Shown in pieces: positions 55,277 through 63,572 of a stretch of DNA of 64,000 nt. The stretch is from Pseudomonadales bacterium. Lineage in GTDB: Bacteria; Pseudomonadota; Gammaproteobacteria; Pseudomonadales; Azotimanducaceae. Every line of letters starts with the position of its first letter. Position 1 is the stretch's first letter. The stretch spans positions 124,001-188,000 of the forward strand of contig JAJECH010000052.1 in the NCBI GenBank assembly GCA_022822135.1, given 5' to 3'. The notes under the pieces were generated by a model. That model was not told where the DNA came from, ran no database searches, and worked only from the letters and a program-made list of their open reading frames with translations. The position numbers and the translations under genes are program-made.

Positions 55277-55553
55277 CAACTAAGGTCTAAGCGTACTCGA
55301 AGAAGGCGTTCGACTCAACATCCCGATCGCCAACAGCAACTTAAGAAACGCGAGACTAGCCGCGATATCTGTTTGATCATGTTCAGTTAGCGCAAATCGC
55401 GTTGTCCCGTATACTCTTCGAAGTTACGGTCAAGACGCTCCCCGGGAAAGGGCAACGATCGCCGAGATAACCCCGATCCCTAATCGACCAGAATAACTCC
55501 GCGCCATTGTTGTAGACTTAGTCGCGGACTCAACACTACAGGATTGTTTGTGA

Positions 55554-55874
55554 TTAAGACGACTCCTCTCGACGCTCGTGGTGATCCGAGTACACAATCA
55601 AAGCAGACTTCACGTGAACTTCCAGCTCGTCCGCCAATTCAGCCTTGTTATCGTTGTCGACTACTTTCGCACAGAGCTACCTGCAGTGTTGATCCAGTCT
55701 ACCATCCAGCGCCTGCTTGCCGTCCACGCCTCGCGTTCCGTCCCACTGTGAGGCGTAAATACGCCTCTCTTTGACGTAGGTCTCGTCAATCTCATCCGGT
55801 ACCAGCATTAGACACGTCTTTACGATCACCCAGGTTCCCAGTTGCGATGGACGAGACGAGATACGAATATTTGA
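55554..55874 (-). pseudogene. Possible decayed gene with an in-frame stop
   Basis: A minus-strand frame of 107 codons is broken only by TAG at 55677-55679. The part before the stop reads LGTWVIVKTCLMLVPDEIDE and VKERRIYASQWDGTRG. The part after reads DNDNKAELADELEVHVKSA. The composition is protein-like, but no start with a ribosome site, family or repeat was found. It may be a chance frame. Confidence 0.25.
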
Positions 55875-56084
55875 CTAATCCAGATGTCGCGCGACAGTTT
55901 CAATTGGAGCCACACAACTCAATCTGGTAGGCATCAGATAGACTGTCGCCGCCCAGATCCTGTATCTCAATGCGAATCATCGCGTGATCTAGCTAGTCTT
56001 CAACGAACCGTACCATCAGGAGGTGCATAAATATATCAACCGGGATGAATCTCTACGATGATGTGATCCTTCACTGTGAGCGAA

Positions 56085-56104
56085 TCAAAATTCGCGAATT
56101 TTGA
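56085..56104. promoter_or_regulatory. 20-bp perfect palindrome
   Basis: TCAAAATTCG followed directly by its exact reverse complement. It lies in the gene-poor stretch 190 bases upstream of the PhyH gene at 56296. Such a symmetric site could bind a dimeric regulator. Confidence 0.45.
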
Positions 56105-56225
56105 CCTTCCCTCACAAAAAATGCACGGTACTAGCACGAGTGTATTTGCGTTTAGACGGCGAAGGTATTTGTGTAGTAGAAATTCATCAATCAACGAATT
56201 TCCGCGAATCATGCCGAACTAGATA

Positions 56226-56235
56226 CCCCCCCCCC
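56226..56235. repeat. C10 homopolymer upstream of a PhyH gene
   Basis: Ten C in a row, followed by GTCTTTTTATTGG and 60 bases later the ATG at 56296. Homopolymers of this length slip easily and could change promoter spacing. They are also weak points in sequencing. Confidence 0.8.
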
Positions 56236-56295
56236 GTCTTTTTATTGGATTCAAATTTTTATATGATCGGATGAGATTCTCGTCTCGACTGGAAC

Positions 56296-57063
56296 ATGCT
56301 AACTCCTCGACAAATTAACGAATTCAAATCACTCGGTTTGCTCAAAATCACAAGGTGTATCGATACAGATACAGCATCGCGGCTTGCACAGAAGATTTGG
56401 GATTTCCTAGACGAAGAGAGCGGAGTATCGAAAGGCGATCCGAATTCGTGGTCTCCAGGTCATAGACCGACCGGATTTCAAAAACTGTCCCGAAAAGGCA
56501 CCTTCCAAAGCATGGCATCTTCTAGGCTATGCGAAGCAGTGGATCAATTACTAGGAGAGGGAACGAGCCATTCTCCTACGAACTGGGGTATACCGTTGTT
56601 GGTATTTCCTTCAAAACTTGATCATGAGTGGTCAATTCCGGTCGGCAAAGACACTTGGCACGTCGACGCGCCACCCAATGGTTCATTGTGTCACTCAATT
56701 CGAGCATTTGTACTGCTCGAGGATGTAGGCGAGTCTCAAGGTCCTACCTCCGCTGTCGCTGGATCGTCAAATCTCCTTCGTGAATTACGGTCAAAAGGAG
56801 AGCTGCGACGTTGGTCATCGAAAACGATACTGAGTGAGTTAAGTAAATCTGATCCTTGGATTGAGCATCTCTTATTGGAAACCAATCCGAAAAAGAGAAA
56901 GCGGCTCCTATACTGGGGAGAGTCTCGGAGCGGATTACCTCTCAAGGTCAAGAACCTCACCGGAAAAACCGGAGACGCTTACTTAATGGATATATCGACC
57001 ATCCACTCAAAGTCGGATAACAACTCCCCAATTCCGCGCGTAGTCATAAGTCAAACGTTCTAG
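56296..57063 (+). CDS. PhyH-like Fe(II)/2-oxoglutarate oxygenase
   Basis: 255 residues. The proximal ligands His122 and Asp124 are in TWHVDAPP. The distal His237 is in STIHSKSDN, followed by Arg248 (PRVVIS) as the probable 2-oxoglutarate anchor. The middle carries a charged insert (NPKKRKRLLYWGESRSG). It is shorter and more basic than the other PhyH genes here and stands apart from them in the accessory region. No ribosome site is obvious. It may be laterally acquired. Substrate unknown. Confidence 0.75.
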   Translation: MLTPRQINEFKSLGLLKITRCIDTDTASRLAQKIWDFLDEESGVSKGDPNSWSPGHRPTGFQKLSRKGTFQSMASSRLCEAVDQLLGEGTSHSPTNWGIPLLVFPSKLDHEWSIPVGKDTWHVDAPPNGSLCHSIRAFVLLEDVGESQGPTSAVAGSSNLLRELRSKGELRRWSSKTILSELSKSDPWIEHLLLETNPKKRKRLLYWGESRSGLPLKVKNLTGKTGDAYLMDISTIHSKSDNNSPIPRVVISQTF

Positions 57064-57304
57064 TGCGGAATTACTTAGTGTACTGTATCTATAGGTGGCT
57101 GAAACAGGATAGAAAAACCTAGAAAACCTGTCGATGGATAATCGAGCCTGAGAACTCTAAGACCGGGACGCCCCATTGCTTCTCGTCATTCGCGAACTTC
57201 GAAAGTAAGTAGCTCTAACAAATTAACAGTAGATTCAGGGTTTTTGACTCAGTCAAAGACAGTACATTCAATTCTGTTGAGATGTTCGATCGGCACTCTG
57301 ATCG

Positions 57305-57517
57305 TTGCGCACGTTGAACTCTGTTCGGATACTGGACTGGTCTGTAGGAATCCTATGGAACGGTCTCTTACTGGCTCTAGTCGCGTTCCTCGTATATCTG
57401 ACTATCGACTGTTGGCAGGAAGGTCACTTCATACACGCCTTAATCATAGGTCTGTTCTCTACGATTGGAATCCTTAAATACGTCAGCAATCTTCGTCGTC
57501 TTCTTGTCGCATCATGA
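57305..57517 (+). CDS. Small two-helix membrane protein
   Basis: 70 residues with hydrophobic segments at about 15-34 and 43-60 separated by DCWQEGHFIH, and a basic C-terminus. The start would be TTG at 57305; a later TTG at 57314 is also possible, and no strong ribosome site is visible. It lies just before the rhodanese remnant. No family recognised. Confidence 0.4.
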   Translation: MRTLNSVRILDWSVGILWNGLLLALVAFLVYLTIDCWQEGHFIHALIIGLFSTIGILKYVSNLRRLLVAS

Positions 57518-57522
57518 ACGAA

Positions 57523-57615
57523 GCGTTGAAGGGATGTGATATCCAGACGTTGTCCACCTAGAAGCTGGATTCAATTTGTGAGCGGAATCAGATTAGCGGC
57601 GGAAAATACGGCAGC
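57523..57615 (+). pseudogene. Decayed copy of the rhodanese gene 3' end
   Basis: The sequence from GAAGCGTTGAAGGG onward follows the 3' part of the rhodanese gene (about 55147-55240) at roughly two thirds identity. The best stretch is GAAGCTGGATTCAA (57561-57574). One frame reads DVVHLEAGFN, matching DVAHVEAGFN of the intact gene, then hits stops. The offset between copies is about 2374 bases. Confidence 0.7.
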
Positions 57616-57658
57616 TGAAGCGCTCTAGCTGCACTACCACCCGACGCACGATTCGGAT

Positions 57659-58531
57659 TTAAGCGAATTCGAAATAGGCGTTTGACACGACCACTCGATC
57701 GCCGACTACACCCTCGAAAATCACGCGACCTTCGCTTTCATTCCAACCACGAATGATCAAGTCGTCGCCTGGAAAAACGGGTGACGAAAAGCGCACTTTG
57801 ATCTTCTTAAATCGAGACTGATCGTTATCGCAAAGCGCTTCCAATAACTGCTGTGCACAATGACCGAAAGTGCATAAACCATGCAAGATCGGTGTGTCAA
57901 AACCGCCAAATCTGGCAGCATCCGGGTCGATATGCAGCGAGTTGTAGTCACCTGACAAACGATATATGTGTGCTTGATTGTCGCCGATACGCACGGCTAA
58001 GTTCACATCCGGCGCCGAGTCAGGTACAGCGATTTTCTGCGAGAATGTCTGCCCTACTCCCTCAAACGGCTCGATGTCCCCAAGCTGTTCAACGCCTCGT
58101 CGAAACGACCCGTTCACCATGCGAACGCAGTCTTCTCCATCAGCGTTCGCCACGATGCTCTCGTATTCACAGAAACCGTTGCCTTTGCCACGGGGGTGAA
58201 CGCCAATCAAGCGTGACCGAACCGTGACGGTACCGCGAGTCGGCAATGGCTTCAACACTTCCAGATATCGTTCAGCGTCAATGTTGAGCGGCCCCGGAGA
58301 ATTCGGTATGTGTCCACTATCAACGGGAGCGCCAGCGCCGCCCCACCGAATCGAAAACGTTGGAAAGACAGCGAAATCCGAATTGGCTTCATAGATGTAA
58401 CGTAGATCGTTGATGCCAATGCCAACCGCGTACAGCAACACGTCCCGTTGGTCGTAGGAAATGGAGACAGGTTCGCCCCACGGACCAGGATTCCCGTCGG
58501 GTAAAGCTGCTTGAGCGTTGTAGGTCGCCAC
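57659..58531 (-). CDS. MaoC/hydratase-2 double hot-dog enoyl-CoA hydratase
   Basis: 290 residues with two hot-dog halves like eukaryotic hydratase 2 of MFE-2. The catalytic segment is YRLSGDYNSLHIDPDAARFG (Asp and His dyad), followed by PILHGLCTFG. The N-terminal half has RYIYEANSDFAVFPTF. It hydrates enoyl-CoA to (R)-3-hydroxyacyl-CoA, often with methyl-branched or steroid side chains. The three-gene minus-strand operon with thiolase and DUF35 genes starts at 60174. Confidence 0.9.
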   Translation of the reverse strand: MATYNAQAALPDGNPGPWGEPVSISYDQRDVLLYAVGIGINDLRYIYEANSDFAVFPTFSIRWGGAGAPVDSGHIPNSPGPLNIDAERYLEVLKPLPTRGTVTVRSRLIGVHPRGKGNGFCEYESIVANADGEDCVRMVNGSFRRGVEQLGDIEPFEGVGQTFSQKIAVPDSAPDVNLAVRIGDNQAHIYRLSGDYNSLHIDPDAARFGGFDTPILHGLCTFGHCAQQLLEALCDNDQSRFKKIKVRFSSPVFPGDDLIIRGWNESEGRVIFEGVVGDRVVVSNAYFEFA

Positions 58532-58543
58532 GGATTTAATCCT

Positions 58544-59758
58544 CTAGTCGCGTTCCAGAATCAAAGTTCCCGTCGTCGACAGTGTGCCGCCCGTGCCATT
58601 GACGATACAGTTTGACGCTTCTGTTTGCTTGCCGGGATCACCATTCACACCGTCTTCCGCGGTGCCAGACATTTGGCGATATGCCTCAACCAACAACTGC
58701 ATTCCGTACATACCGGAGTGATTGAACGACAGACCACCACCATTCGTGTTAATTGGGAGGCGCCCGCCAGGTGCAGCGTGCCCTTCTTTCCAAAGGGTGT
58801 ATCCGCGCCCGCGCGGCGCCAAACCAAGCATTTCTGCGGTAATACCAGCCGTGATCGTGAACGAGTCATAGATCATCGCCATCTCAATGTCATTCGGACT
58901 TAACCCCGCCATTTCGTAAGCCATCTTTGCCGAACGATGCGCCGATGTTGCCGTGAAGTCCTCCATCTCAACCATGTTCGAGTGACCCATCGACTCGCCT
59001 GCGCCGACGACCCATACGGGTTTCGACTTCAGCGTACGTGCGATCTCCGGTCGCGCCAGGATCACCGCGCCACCGTGATCGGTTACCAAACAACAGTGGT
59101 AGAGCGTCATCGGCCACGCGATCAGACGAGCATTGAGGACATCCTCGATGGTGATCTCCCCGCCGAATGGGTTGGTTTCCTTTGAATACATGAGTGCACG
59201 CGGGTTTTTCATAGCCCACTGTCGGGTAACCACGCTGATGTGCGCGAAGTCTTCAGGCGTTGTACCGTACACATGGTTATGTCGAACCATTGCGTGAGCG
59301 TACTGAGCAGGCGCGCCCGCGATCCCATACGCTGCAGTCGCTTCTTCAGCAGGAGACACTTCACCACGTCCGCCTCCACCACGTCCGCCCATGCCGCGAT
59401 ACGACCAACCTGCCTCACCGTGGCTGATAAGCGCCGTGTCGATCATGCCAGCTGCGATGGCTGCTAAGGCATGCCTAACGTGCAGTTGGAAGGAGCAACC
59501 TCCGACTGAAGTCGTATCAATATACGATGGATGAATACCCAAGTGTTCCGCCAGTTCGGAAGACCAGCCGGCCGAAAACACGCCATCAATATCACTGATT
59601 GGAATACCGGTATATTCGGAGACGTTTTTAATCGCTTCAAGATGCAGCTGCAGTGATGTGCAACGAATGGTTCGTTCTTCGCCGCCGGGATAGCCGATCA
59701 GGTTGGATTCACATGCACCAACGAGTGCCGCACGATATGACAAGTCAGGCATCTTCAT
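58544..59758 (-). CDS. Thiolase-like protein (SCP-x/lipid-transfer type)
   Basis: 404 residues of the thiolase superfamily. The nucleophile Cys88 lies in VGGCSFQLH. NTNGGGLSFNHSGMYG is the His segment and CIVNGTGGTLST the C-terminal loop. This class (Ltp2, SCP-x) includes retro-aldolases that work with a DUF35 partner on steroid side chains as well as thiolases. The ATG overlaps the DUF35 stop by 4 bases, supporting a complex. It probably cleaves the hydroxyacyl-CoA formed by the hydratase downstream. Confidence 0.88.
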   Translation of the reverse strand: MKMPDLSYRAALVGACESNLIGYPGGEERTIRCTSLQLHLEAIKNVSEYTGIPISDIDGVFSAGWSSELAEHLGIHPSYIDTTSVGGCSFQLHVRHALAAIAAGMIDTALISHGEAGWSYRGMGGRGGGGRGEVSPAEEATAAYGIAGAPAQYAHAMVRHNHVYGTTPEDFAHISVVTRQWAMKNPRALMYSKETNPFGGEITIEDVLNARLIAWPMTLYHCCLVTDHGGAVILARPEIARTLKSKPVWVVGAGESMGHSNMVEMEDFTATSAHRSAKMAYEMAGLSPNDIEMAMIYDSFTITAGITAEMLGLAPRGRGYTLWKEGHAAPGGRLPINTNGGGLSFNHSGMYGMQLLVEAYRQMSGTAEDGVNGDPGKQTEASNCIVNGTGGTLSTTGTLILERD

Positions 59759-60174
59759 GACTCGACGACCCTCCAGAATGGAATGAACGTATCGTCGTTT
59801 GCCTGTTCAAATTCGACTTTGACTTTAGAACCGATCTTGATGTCTTCTGGTTTGTTTGGATCCACGCCGCGTAATACGGTCTGCATGCGGTCACCTTCTT
59901 TCAGATCAATGAATGCAGTGACGAAAGGCAGTTCCTTTGCCCAGGCACCAGCTGCCAGGCGATGTTGAACCGCGAAGGTATACAAGGTTCCCTCGCCGCT
60001 CACTTCGATCCAGTCCAGCTTATCGGAATGACAAAACGGACAGATCAACCGAGGGTACCAATGAACACTATTGCACTCGGTGCAATGCGGAAGTACGAGT
60101 TTCCCTTGTTTCGCGCCTTCCCAGAAAGGCTTGTTATGTTGTCCCTGTCGAGGGATCGGTTTGTCGTATGCCAC
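59755..60174 (-). CDS. DUF35 zinc-ribbon/OB-fold partner protein
   Basis: 139 residues. The zinc ribbon has Cys31, Cys34, Cys45 and Cys48 (HCTECNSVHW and LICPFCHS), followed by an OB fold (SGEGTLYTFAVQHR). DUF35 proteins bind acyl-CoA and dock onto thiolase-like enzymes. It is first in the operon and overlaps the thiolase gene. Upstream (60175-60290) lies the original region before the biotin carboxylase gene. Confidence 0.92.
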   Translation of the reverse strand: MAYDKPIPRQGQHNKPFWEGAKQGKLVLPHCTECNSVHWYPRLICPFCHSDKLDWIEVSGEGTLYTFAVQHRLAAGAWAKELPFVTAFIDLKEGDRMQTVLRGVDPNKPEDIKIGSKVKVEFEQANDDTFIPFWRVVES

Positions 60175-60248
60175 TTAGCTATCCAGACATGAAGTAAAAA
60201 CGAGATTCTTCGAAATTATCTATAAGGGTTATTCCATCACCGATTGCC

Positions 60249-60333
60249 CTGAATACACTTGACCGCTTCGCATTTCGCAACGAATCCTTATGAAACTCCT
60301 GGTTGTCAACCGCGGTGAGATTGCGAAGCGAAT
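60249..60333 (+). repeat. Left 85-bp direct repeat (biotin carboxylase 5' region)
   Basis: Matches 63488-63572 at 78 of 85 positions, including 41 bases before the ATG and the first codons. The differences within the first 78 bases are five transitions. It marks the left edge of a 3.2-kb insertion. Confidence 0.9.
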
Positions 60334-60355
60334 TCGAATGAACAGAAAAGAGTAA
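60290..60355 (+). pseudogene. Truncated 5' stub of the biotin carboxylase gene
   Basis: The frame reads MKLLVVNRGEIAKRIR followed by MNRKE and TAA. It keeps the start of a biotin carboxylase (NRGEIA motif) but has no further homology. The intact start (MKLLVANRGEIAIRIA) is at 63529. The stub is a leftover of the locus before insertion, or the duplicated end of the insert. Confidence 0.85.
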
Positions 60356-60366
60356 ACAGAGGAAAA

Positions 60367-62313
60367 ATGAAAGTTGACGCAATCCTAAACCAGATCGACG
60401 TCGGAAGCATTGCGCTGCCAGAATTCCAAAGAGGGTACGTTTGGAATCGGGATCAGGTTCGCGGACTCATGCAATCACTCTATCGCGGTCATCCCGTCGG
60501 CAGTTTGCTCGTCTGGGAAACGCCGACAGAAGGGGCTAACGCTCGCGGCGACCAGGACCTGCATCCGGGTTTTGTTAGACTCCTACTCGACGGACAGCAA
60601 CGCGTGACCTCGCTCTATGGTTTAGTTCGCGGTGAAGCGCCCCCTTTCTTCGAAGGGAATGATCGTGCTTTTTCAGACTTGCGATTCCACCTCAGTGAGG
60701 AGGTATTCTCGTTTTATCAACCATTGAAAATGAAAGACGATCCTCTGTGGATTGACGTGACGGAATTACTACAAAAAGGCGCGGGGGTTGTTCTTCACCG
60801 ATTCCTCGGCAAACCCGAATACAGCGAACGAATAGACGAGTTCCTTACACGTTTAAACCAAATCGATCAGATTAAGAATGTCGAGCTACATATTGAAGAG
60901 GTCACTGGGAAAGACAAGTCGATCGACGTGGTCGTTGATATCTTCAATCGAGTAAACAGCGGAGGAACCAAGCTATCTAAGGGTGACCTAGCATTGGCGA
61001 AAATATGTGCTGAATGGTCCGAAGCAAGACAGAGTCTGAACAAGGAACTTCATAGATGGTCAAGCGCTGGCTATGAGTTTAAGCTCGAATTGTTGCTACG
61101 TAGCGTAACTACAACACTGACAGGCGAAGCGATGTTTAGTGTATTGGACGGCGTGGAGAGTAAGGACTTTCAAGAAGGTCTAAAAACTACAGTCAAACAT
61201 ATCGACAAACTGCTCAATCTGATCGGCTCGCGTCTCGGACTTGACCATGATCGCGTACTCGGTGGACGCTACGCACTCCCTCTCATGTCGCGATACCTAG
61301 AGAACCGCGGAGGATCTATTACTGATCCAAACGAACGCGATAAACTGCTATATTGGTATGTGCATAGCTTTCTATGGGGACGTTACGCAGGTTCGACAGA
61401 GACGGTTCTTAATCAAGACCTCGATGCGATAGAGGACATCGAGCACGGCATCGATAAGCTGATAGCGAACCTTCGACAGGACCGAGGCGAGTTATTTTTA
61501 GGCCCGCAGGATTTTCTTGGCTGGAGTCGAAGTGCACGGTTCTACCCGTTACTTTACATGCTAACTAGGGCGTGGGGCGCATTGGACTGGGAATCAGGCG
61601 TAGAGCTTAAGGGGCACCTTCTCGGTAATTTCAGTAACCTCGAACTTCATCATATTTTCCCGAAGGCAAGGTTGTACGAAGCTGGATTCGAGCGGCCTCA
61701 AGTTAATGCACTTGCAAACTTCACATTTCTTACAAAAGAGACTAACCTGAAGGTACTAGATAAGGAGCCAATCACCTACCTCACTGCCTACGCGAATAAG
61801 GATCCGGAACTAATCACATCACATTGGATACCGCTAGAACCTGAACTATGGCGCATTGACCGCTACGAGGACTTCCTGACTGCGCGACGTGAGCTCCTCG
61901 CGAATGCTGCAAACGACTTTCTCGAAACACTAAGCCACGGAAATGTTCCAGAAGAAGTTCAGGATGTCCGCGTGGTGGACCGGGAAGTAGGATCGACACC
62001 AATCGGTTTCGATGGCGAAGAAGAACGACTGCTCATTGAATTGAACGACTGGGTATCAGCTCAGGGATTGCCAAAAGGAGAGTTGATGTTAGAACTATCC
62101 GACTCAATCACTGGAGCGACGTGTGCGGTTCTCGATCTTGCATGGCCTGATGGAATTCAAGTAGGTTTAAGTGCCCCAGTCGCAGTTCTTTTGGACGAAC
62201 CTGTGAGAACGGAGGTAGAGGCAAATCGAGCCGGATACCGCTTTTTCACTGACGTCGAATCGTTCCGTAATTACGTGGAAAGGGAAGTGCTAGCAATTGA
62301 AGACGCCGCATGA
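60367..62313 (+). CDS. GmrSD-like DUF262/HNH restriction protein
   Basis: 648 residues. The N-terminal DUF262 domain has LPEFQRGYVW and the NTP-binding-like LLDGQQRVTSL (Asp75-Gln-Gln-Arg79), then FNRVNSGGTKLSKGDL. The C-terminal part has an HNH-type nuclease centre with HHIFPKARLYE (His428, His429) and NLKVL. GmrSD proteins cut modified phage DNA. The single-chain layout fits fused GmrSD. AGAGG precedes the ATG. It is the main gene of an insertion between two biotin carboxylase 5' copies. Confidence 0.9.
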   Translation: MKVDAILNQIDVGSIALPEFQRGYVWNRDQVRGLMQSLYRGHPVGSLLVWETPTEGANARGDQDLHPGFVRLLLDGQQRVTSLYGLVRGEAPPFFEGNDRAFSDLRFHLSEEVFSFYQPLKMKDDPLWIDVTELLQKGAGVVLHRFLGKPEYSERIDEFLTRLNQIDQIKNVELHIEEVTGKDKSIDVVVDIFNRVNSGGTKLSKGDLALAKICAEWSEARQSLNKELHRWSSAGYEFKLELLLRSVTTTLTGEAMFSVLDGVESKDFQEGLKTTVKHIDKLLNLIGSRLGLDHDRVLGGRYALPLMSRYLENRGGSITDPNERDKLLYWYVHSFLWGRYAGSTETVLNQDLDAIEDIEHGIDKLIANLRQDRGELFLGPQDFLGWSRSARFYPLLYMLTRAWGALDWESGVELKGHLLGNFSNLELHHIFPKARLYEAGFERPQVNALANFTFLTKETNLKVLDKEPITYLTAYANKDPELITSHWIPLEPELWRIDRYEDFLTARRELLANAANDFLETLSHGNVPEEVQDVRVVDREVGSTPIGFDGEEERLLIELNDWVSAQGLPKGELMLELSDSITGATCAVLDLAWPDGIQVGLSAPVAVLLDEPVRTEVEANRAGYRFFTDVESFRNYVEREVLAIEDAA

Positions 62314-62677
62314 TGTGTTGCTTCAATCGTCGATCGAGGCGCGTTTTTGTCGAATTCGATGATGATTCTCGTAATCACTCGTAGTGTTACATACCGGATA
62401 GCGGCTCGGCAATCAAGAAGGTCGACGCCAGATGGCGTTTGAATTGGTACAAGTGGAATGAATCAAGAAGGTTTTGCAAGAACTGGTCCAGCTGACGCCA
62501 ATTGAGGAATCTTTGTACGTGAGGTCAACCGGCAGACGTAGGGTCGATATGTGGTTTCATCTTGAATAAACTCGTACGAGTTATCACGACATATAAACGA
62601 AATTCAATCAGCACATAGATTATTGATATCGAAGAGTGTAAATTGACAGACTGGGCTTATCCGCAGCTGCGTTGCCA
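62314..62677. other. 364-bp gap within the inserted island
   Basis: No coding frame. It has two copies of AATCAAGAAGGT (about 62412 and 62462) and a 14-bp palindrome AACTCGTACGAGTT (62569-62582). The AT-rich end before 62678 may be a promoter for the next gene. Confidence 0.4.
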
Positions 62678-63370
62678 ATGAGTAAATTCGACAGAGAATT
62701 TGAGTCGCTTCTCCGATTACGCTTTAAAGAACACGATAAGCAACTACTAGAAAGCCTTGTTCGGGTAAAGCAAGAACACAATGGTCGAGGTCTTCTGTAT
62801 AGCTCGTTAACCGTCGTGGCGATGCATAAAGAAATCGAGAACGAACTTTTAAAAAGTACCTCCAAATGCGTTCTGACGCTAACGGAGTTAATGCAAAACA
62901 GATCGAGCATCAAGTTGTGTCCATTTAGGAGAAAGGCCGAAAAGTTATGTATTACAGCACTCTCCAAGAGAAAGGCGGAGTTGGATTCTGTCTGCAAATT
63001 CAATACGGACAGTATCGTGAATTCGCTGGAAAACAAGGGTATGGTGTCTGAGTATCGCGCACTGAATAACGAATTTGTACAGCTTCAGTTCGAAAACGCA
63101 CGCGTAGAGCTTCGCTCGAAACATCGTGAAATTTTCTGGGCTAAATTGAAGCGAATGAGATTAGGCATCGTATTGGTCGTCACCTTAGCGACGACGCTCG
63201 CGTATTTAGGAATCAATGGCTTGCCGAAAGCGTGGGATCTTTTTCAAGACTTCATTGATTACACGACCGACGCTACCCTACAAAGTGAGGAGAGCCAAAA
63301 TCACGATGGGGCTAAGCGTCAACAGACTTCCATTACTCGGTACGCAAATCAAGAATTGCGTCTGCGTTAG
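62678..63370 (+). CDS. Single-pass membrane protein in the defence island
   Basis: 230 residues from ATG 62678 (a TTG two codons earlier also fits). Residues 1-165 are helical, basic and rich in charged residues (FRRKAEKLCITALSKRKAEL). A transmembrane helix lies at about 170-190 (IVLVVTLATTLAYLGI), and a polar tail follows. The layout is cytoplasmic domain, helix, periplasmic tail. It shares the island with GmrSD, so a defence role, for example membrane effector, is possible but unproven. No family recognised. Confidence 0.55.
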   Translation: MSKFDREFESLLRLRFKEHDKQLLESLVRVKQEHNGRGLLYSSLTVVAMHKEIENELLKSTSKCVLTLTELMQNRSSIKLCPFRRKAEKLCITALSKRKAELDSVCKFNTDSIVNSLENKGMVSEYRALNNEFVQLQFENARVELRSKHREIFWAKLKRMRLGIVLVVTLATTLAYLGINGLPKAWDLFQDFIDYTTDATLQSEESQNHDGAKRQQTSITRYANQELRLR

Positions 63371-63487
63371 TGTCGTCATATTGTCATTGTCGATTAACCG
63401 GTCTTCGCTCAAAATCTCAAGAAAATCGTGTTTCCTGGAAAAACCGAGGATTCGAGGATTCATAGTCGGCGAAAGGAAATGATCTAG

Positions 63488-63572
63488 CTGAATACACTTG
63501 ACCGCTTTGCATTTCGCAACGAATCCTTATGAAACTCCTGGTCGCCAACCGTGGTGAAATTGCGATTCGAAT
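63488..63572 (+). repeat. Right 85-bp direct repeat (biotin carboxylase 5' region)
   Basis: Second copy of the 60249-60333 repeat, starting 41 bases before the ATG of the intact biotin carboxylase gene. It closes the inserted island on the right. Confidence 0.9.

Larger units (their letters stand above)
55277..56295. other. 1-kb stretch without a sound gene
   Basis: Between the rhodanese and a PhyH gene there is no intact coding frame with a ribosome site. The minus strand has a 107-codon frame with one stop (see separate entry). It also has a 20-bp palindrome (56085-56104), AT-rich DNA at 56100-56290 and a C10 tract (56226-56235). The mosaic looks like decayed or foreign DNA. Confidence 0.5.

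Noticed and set aside
55544-55774. 76-codon plus-strand frame rich in Pro, Arg and Cys
   Set aside because: Composition is typical of the antisense of another frame; no start context.
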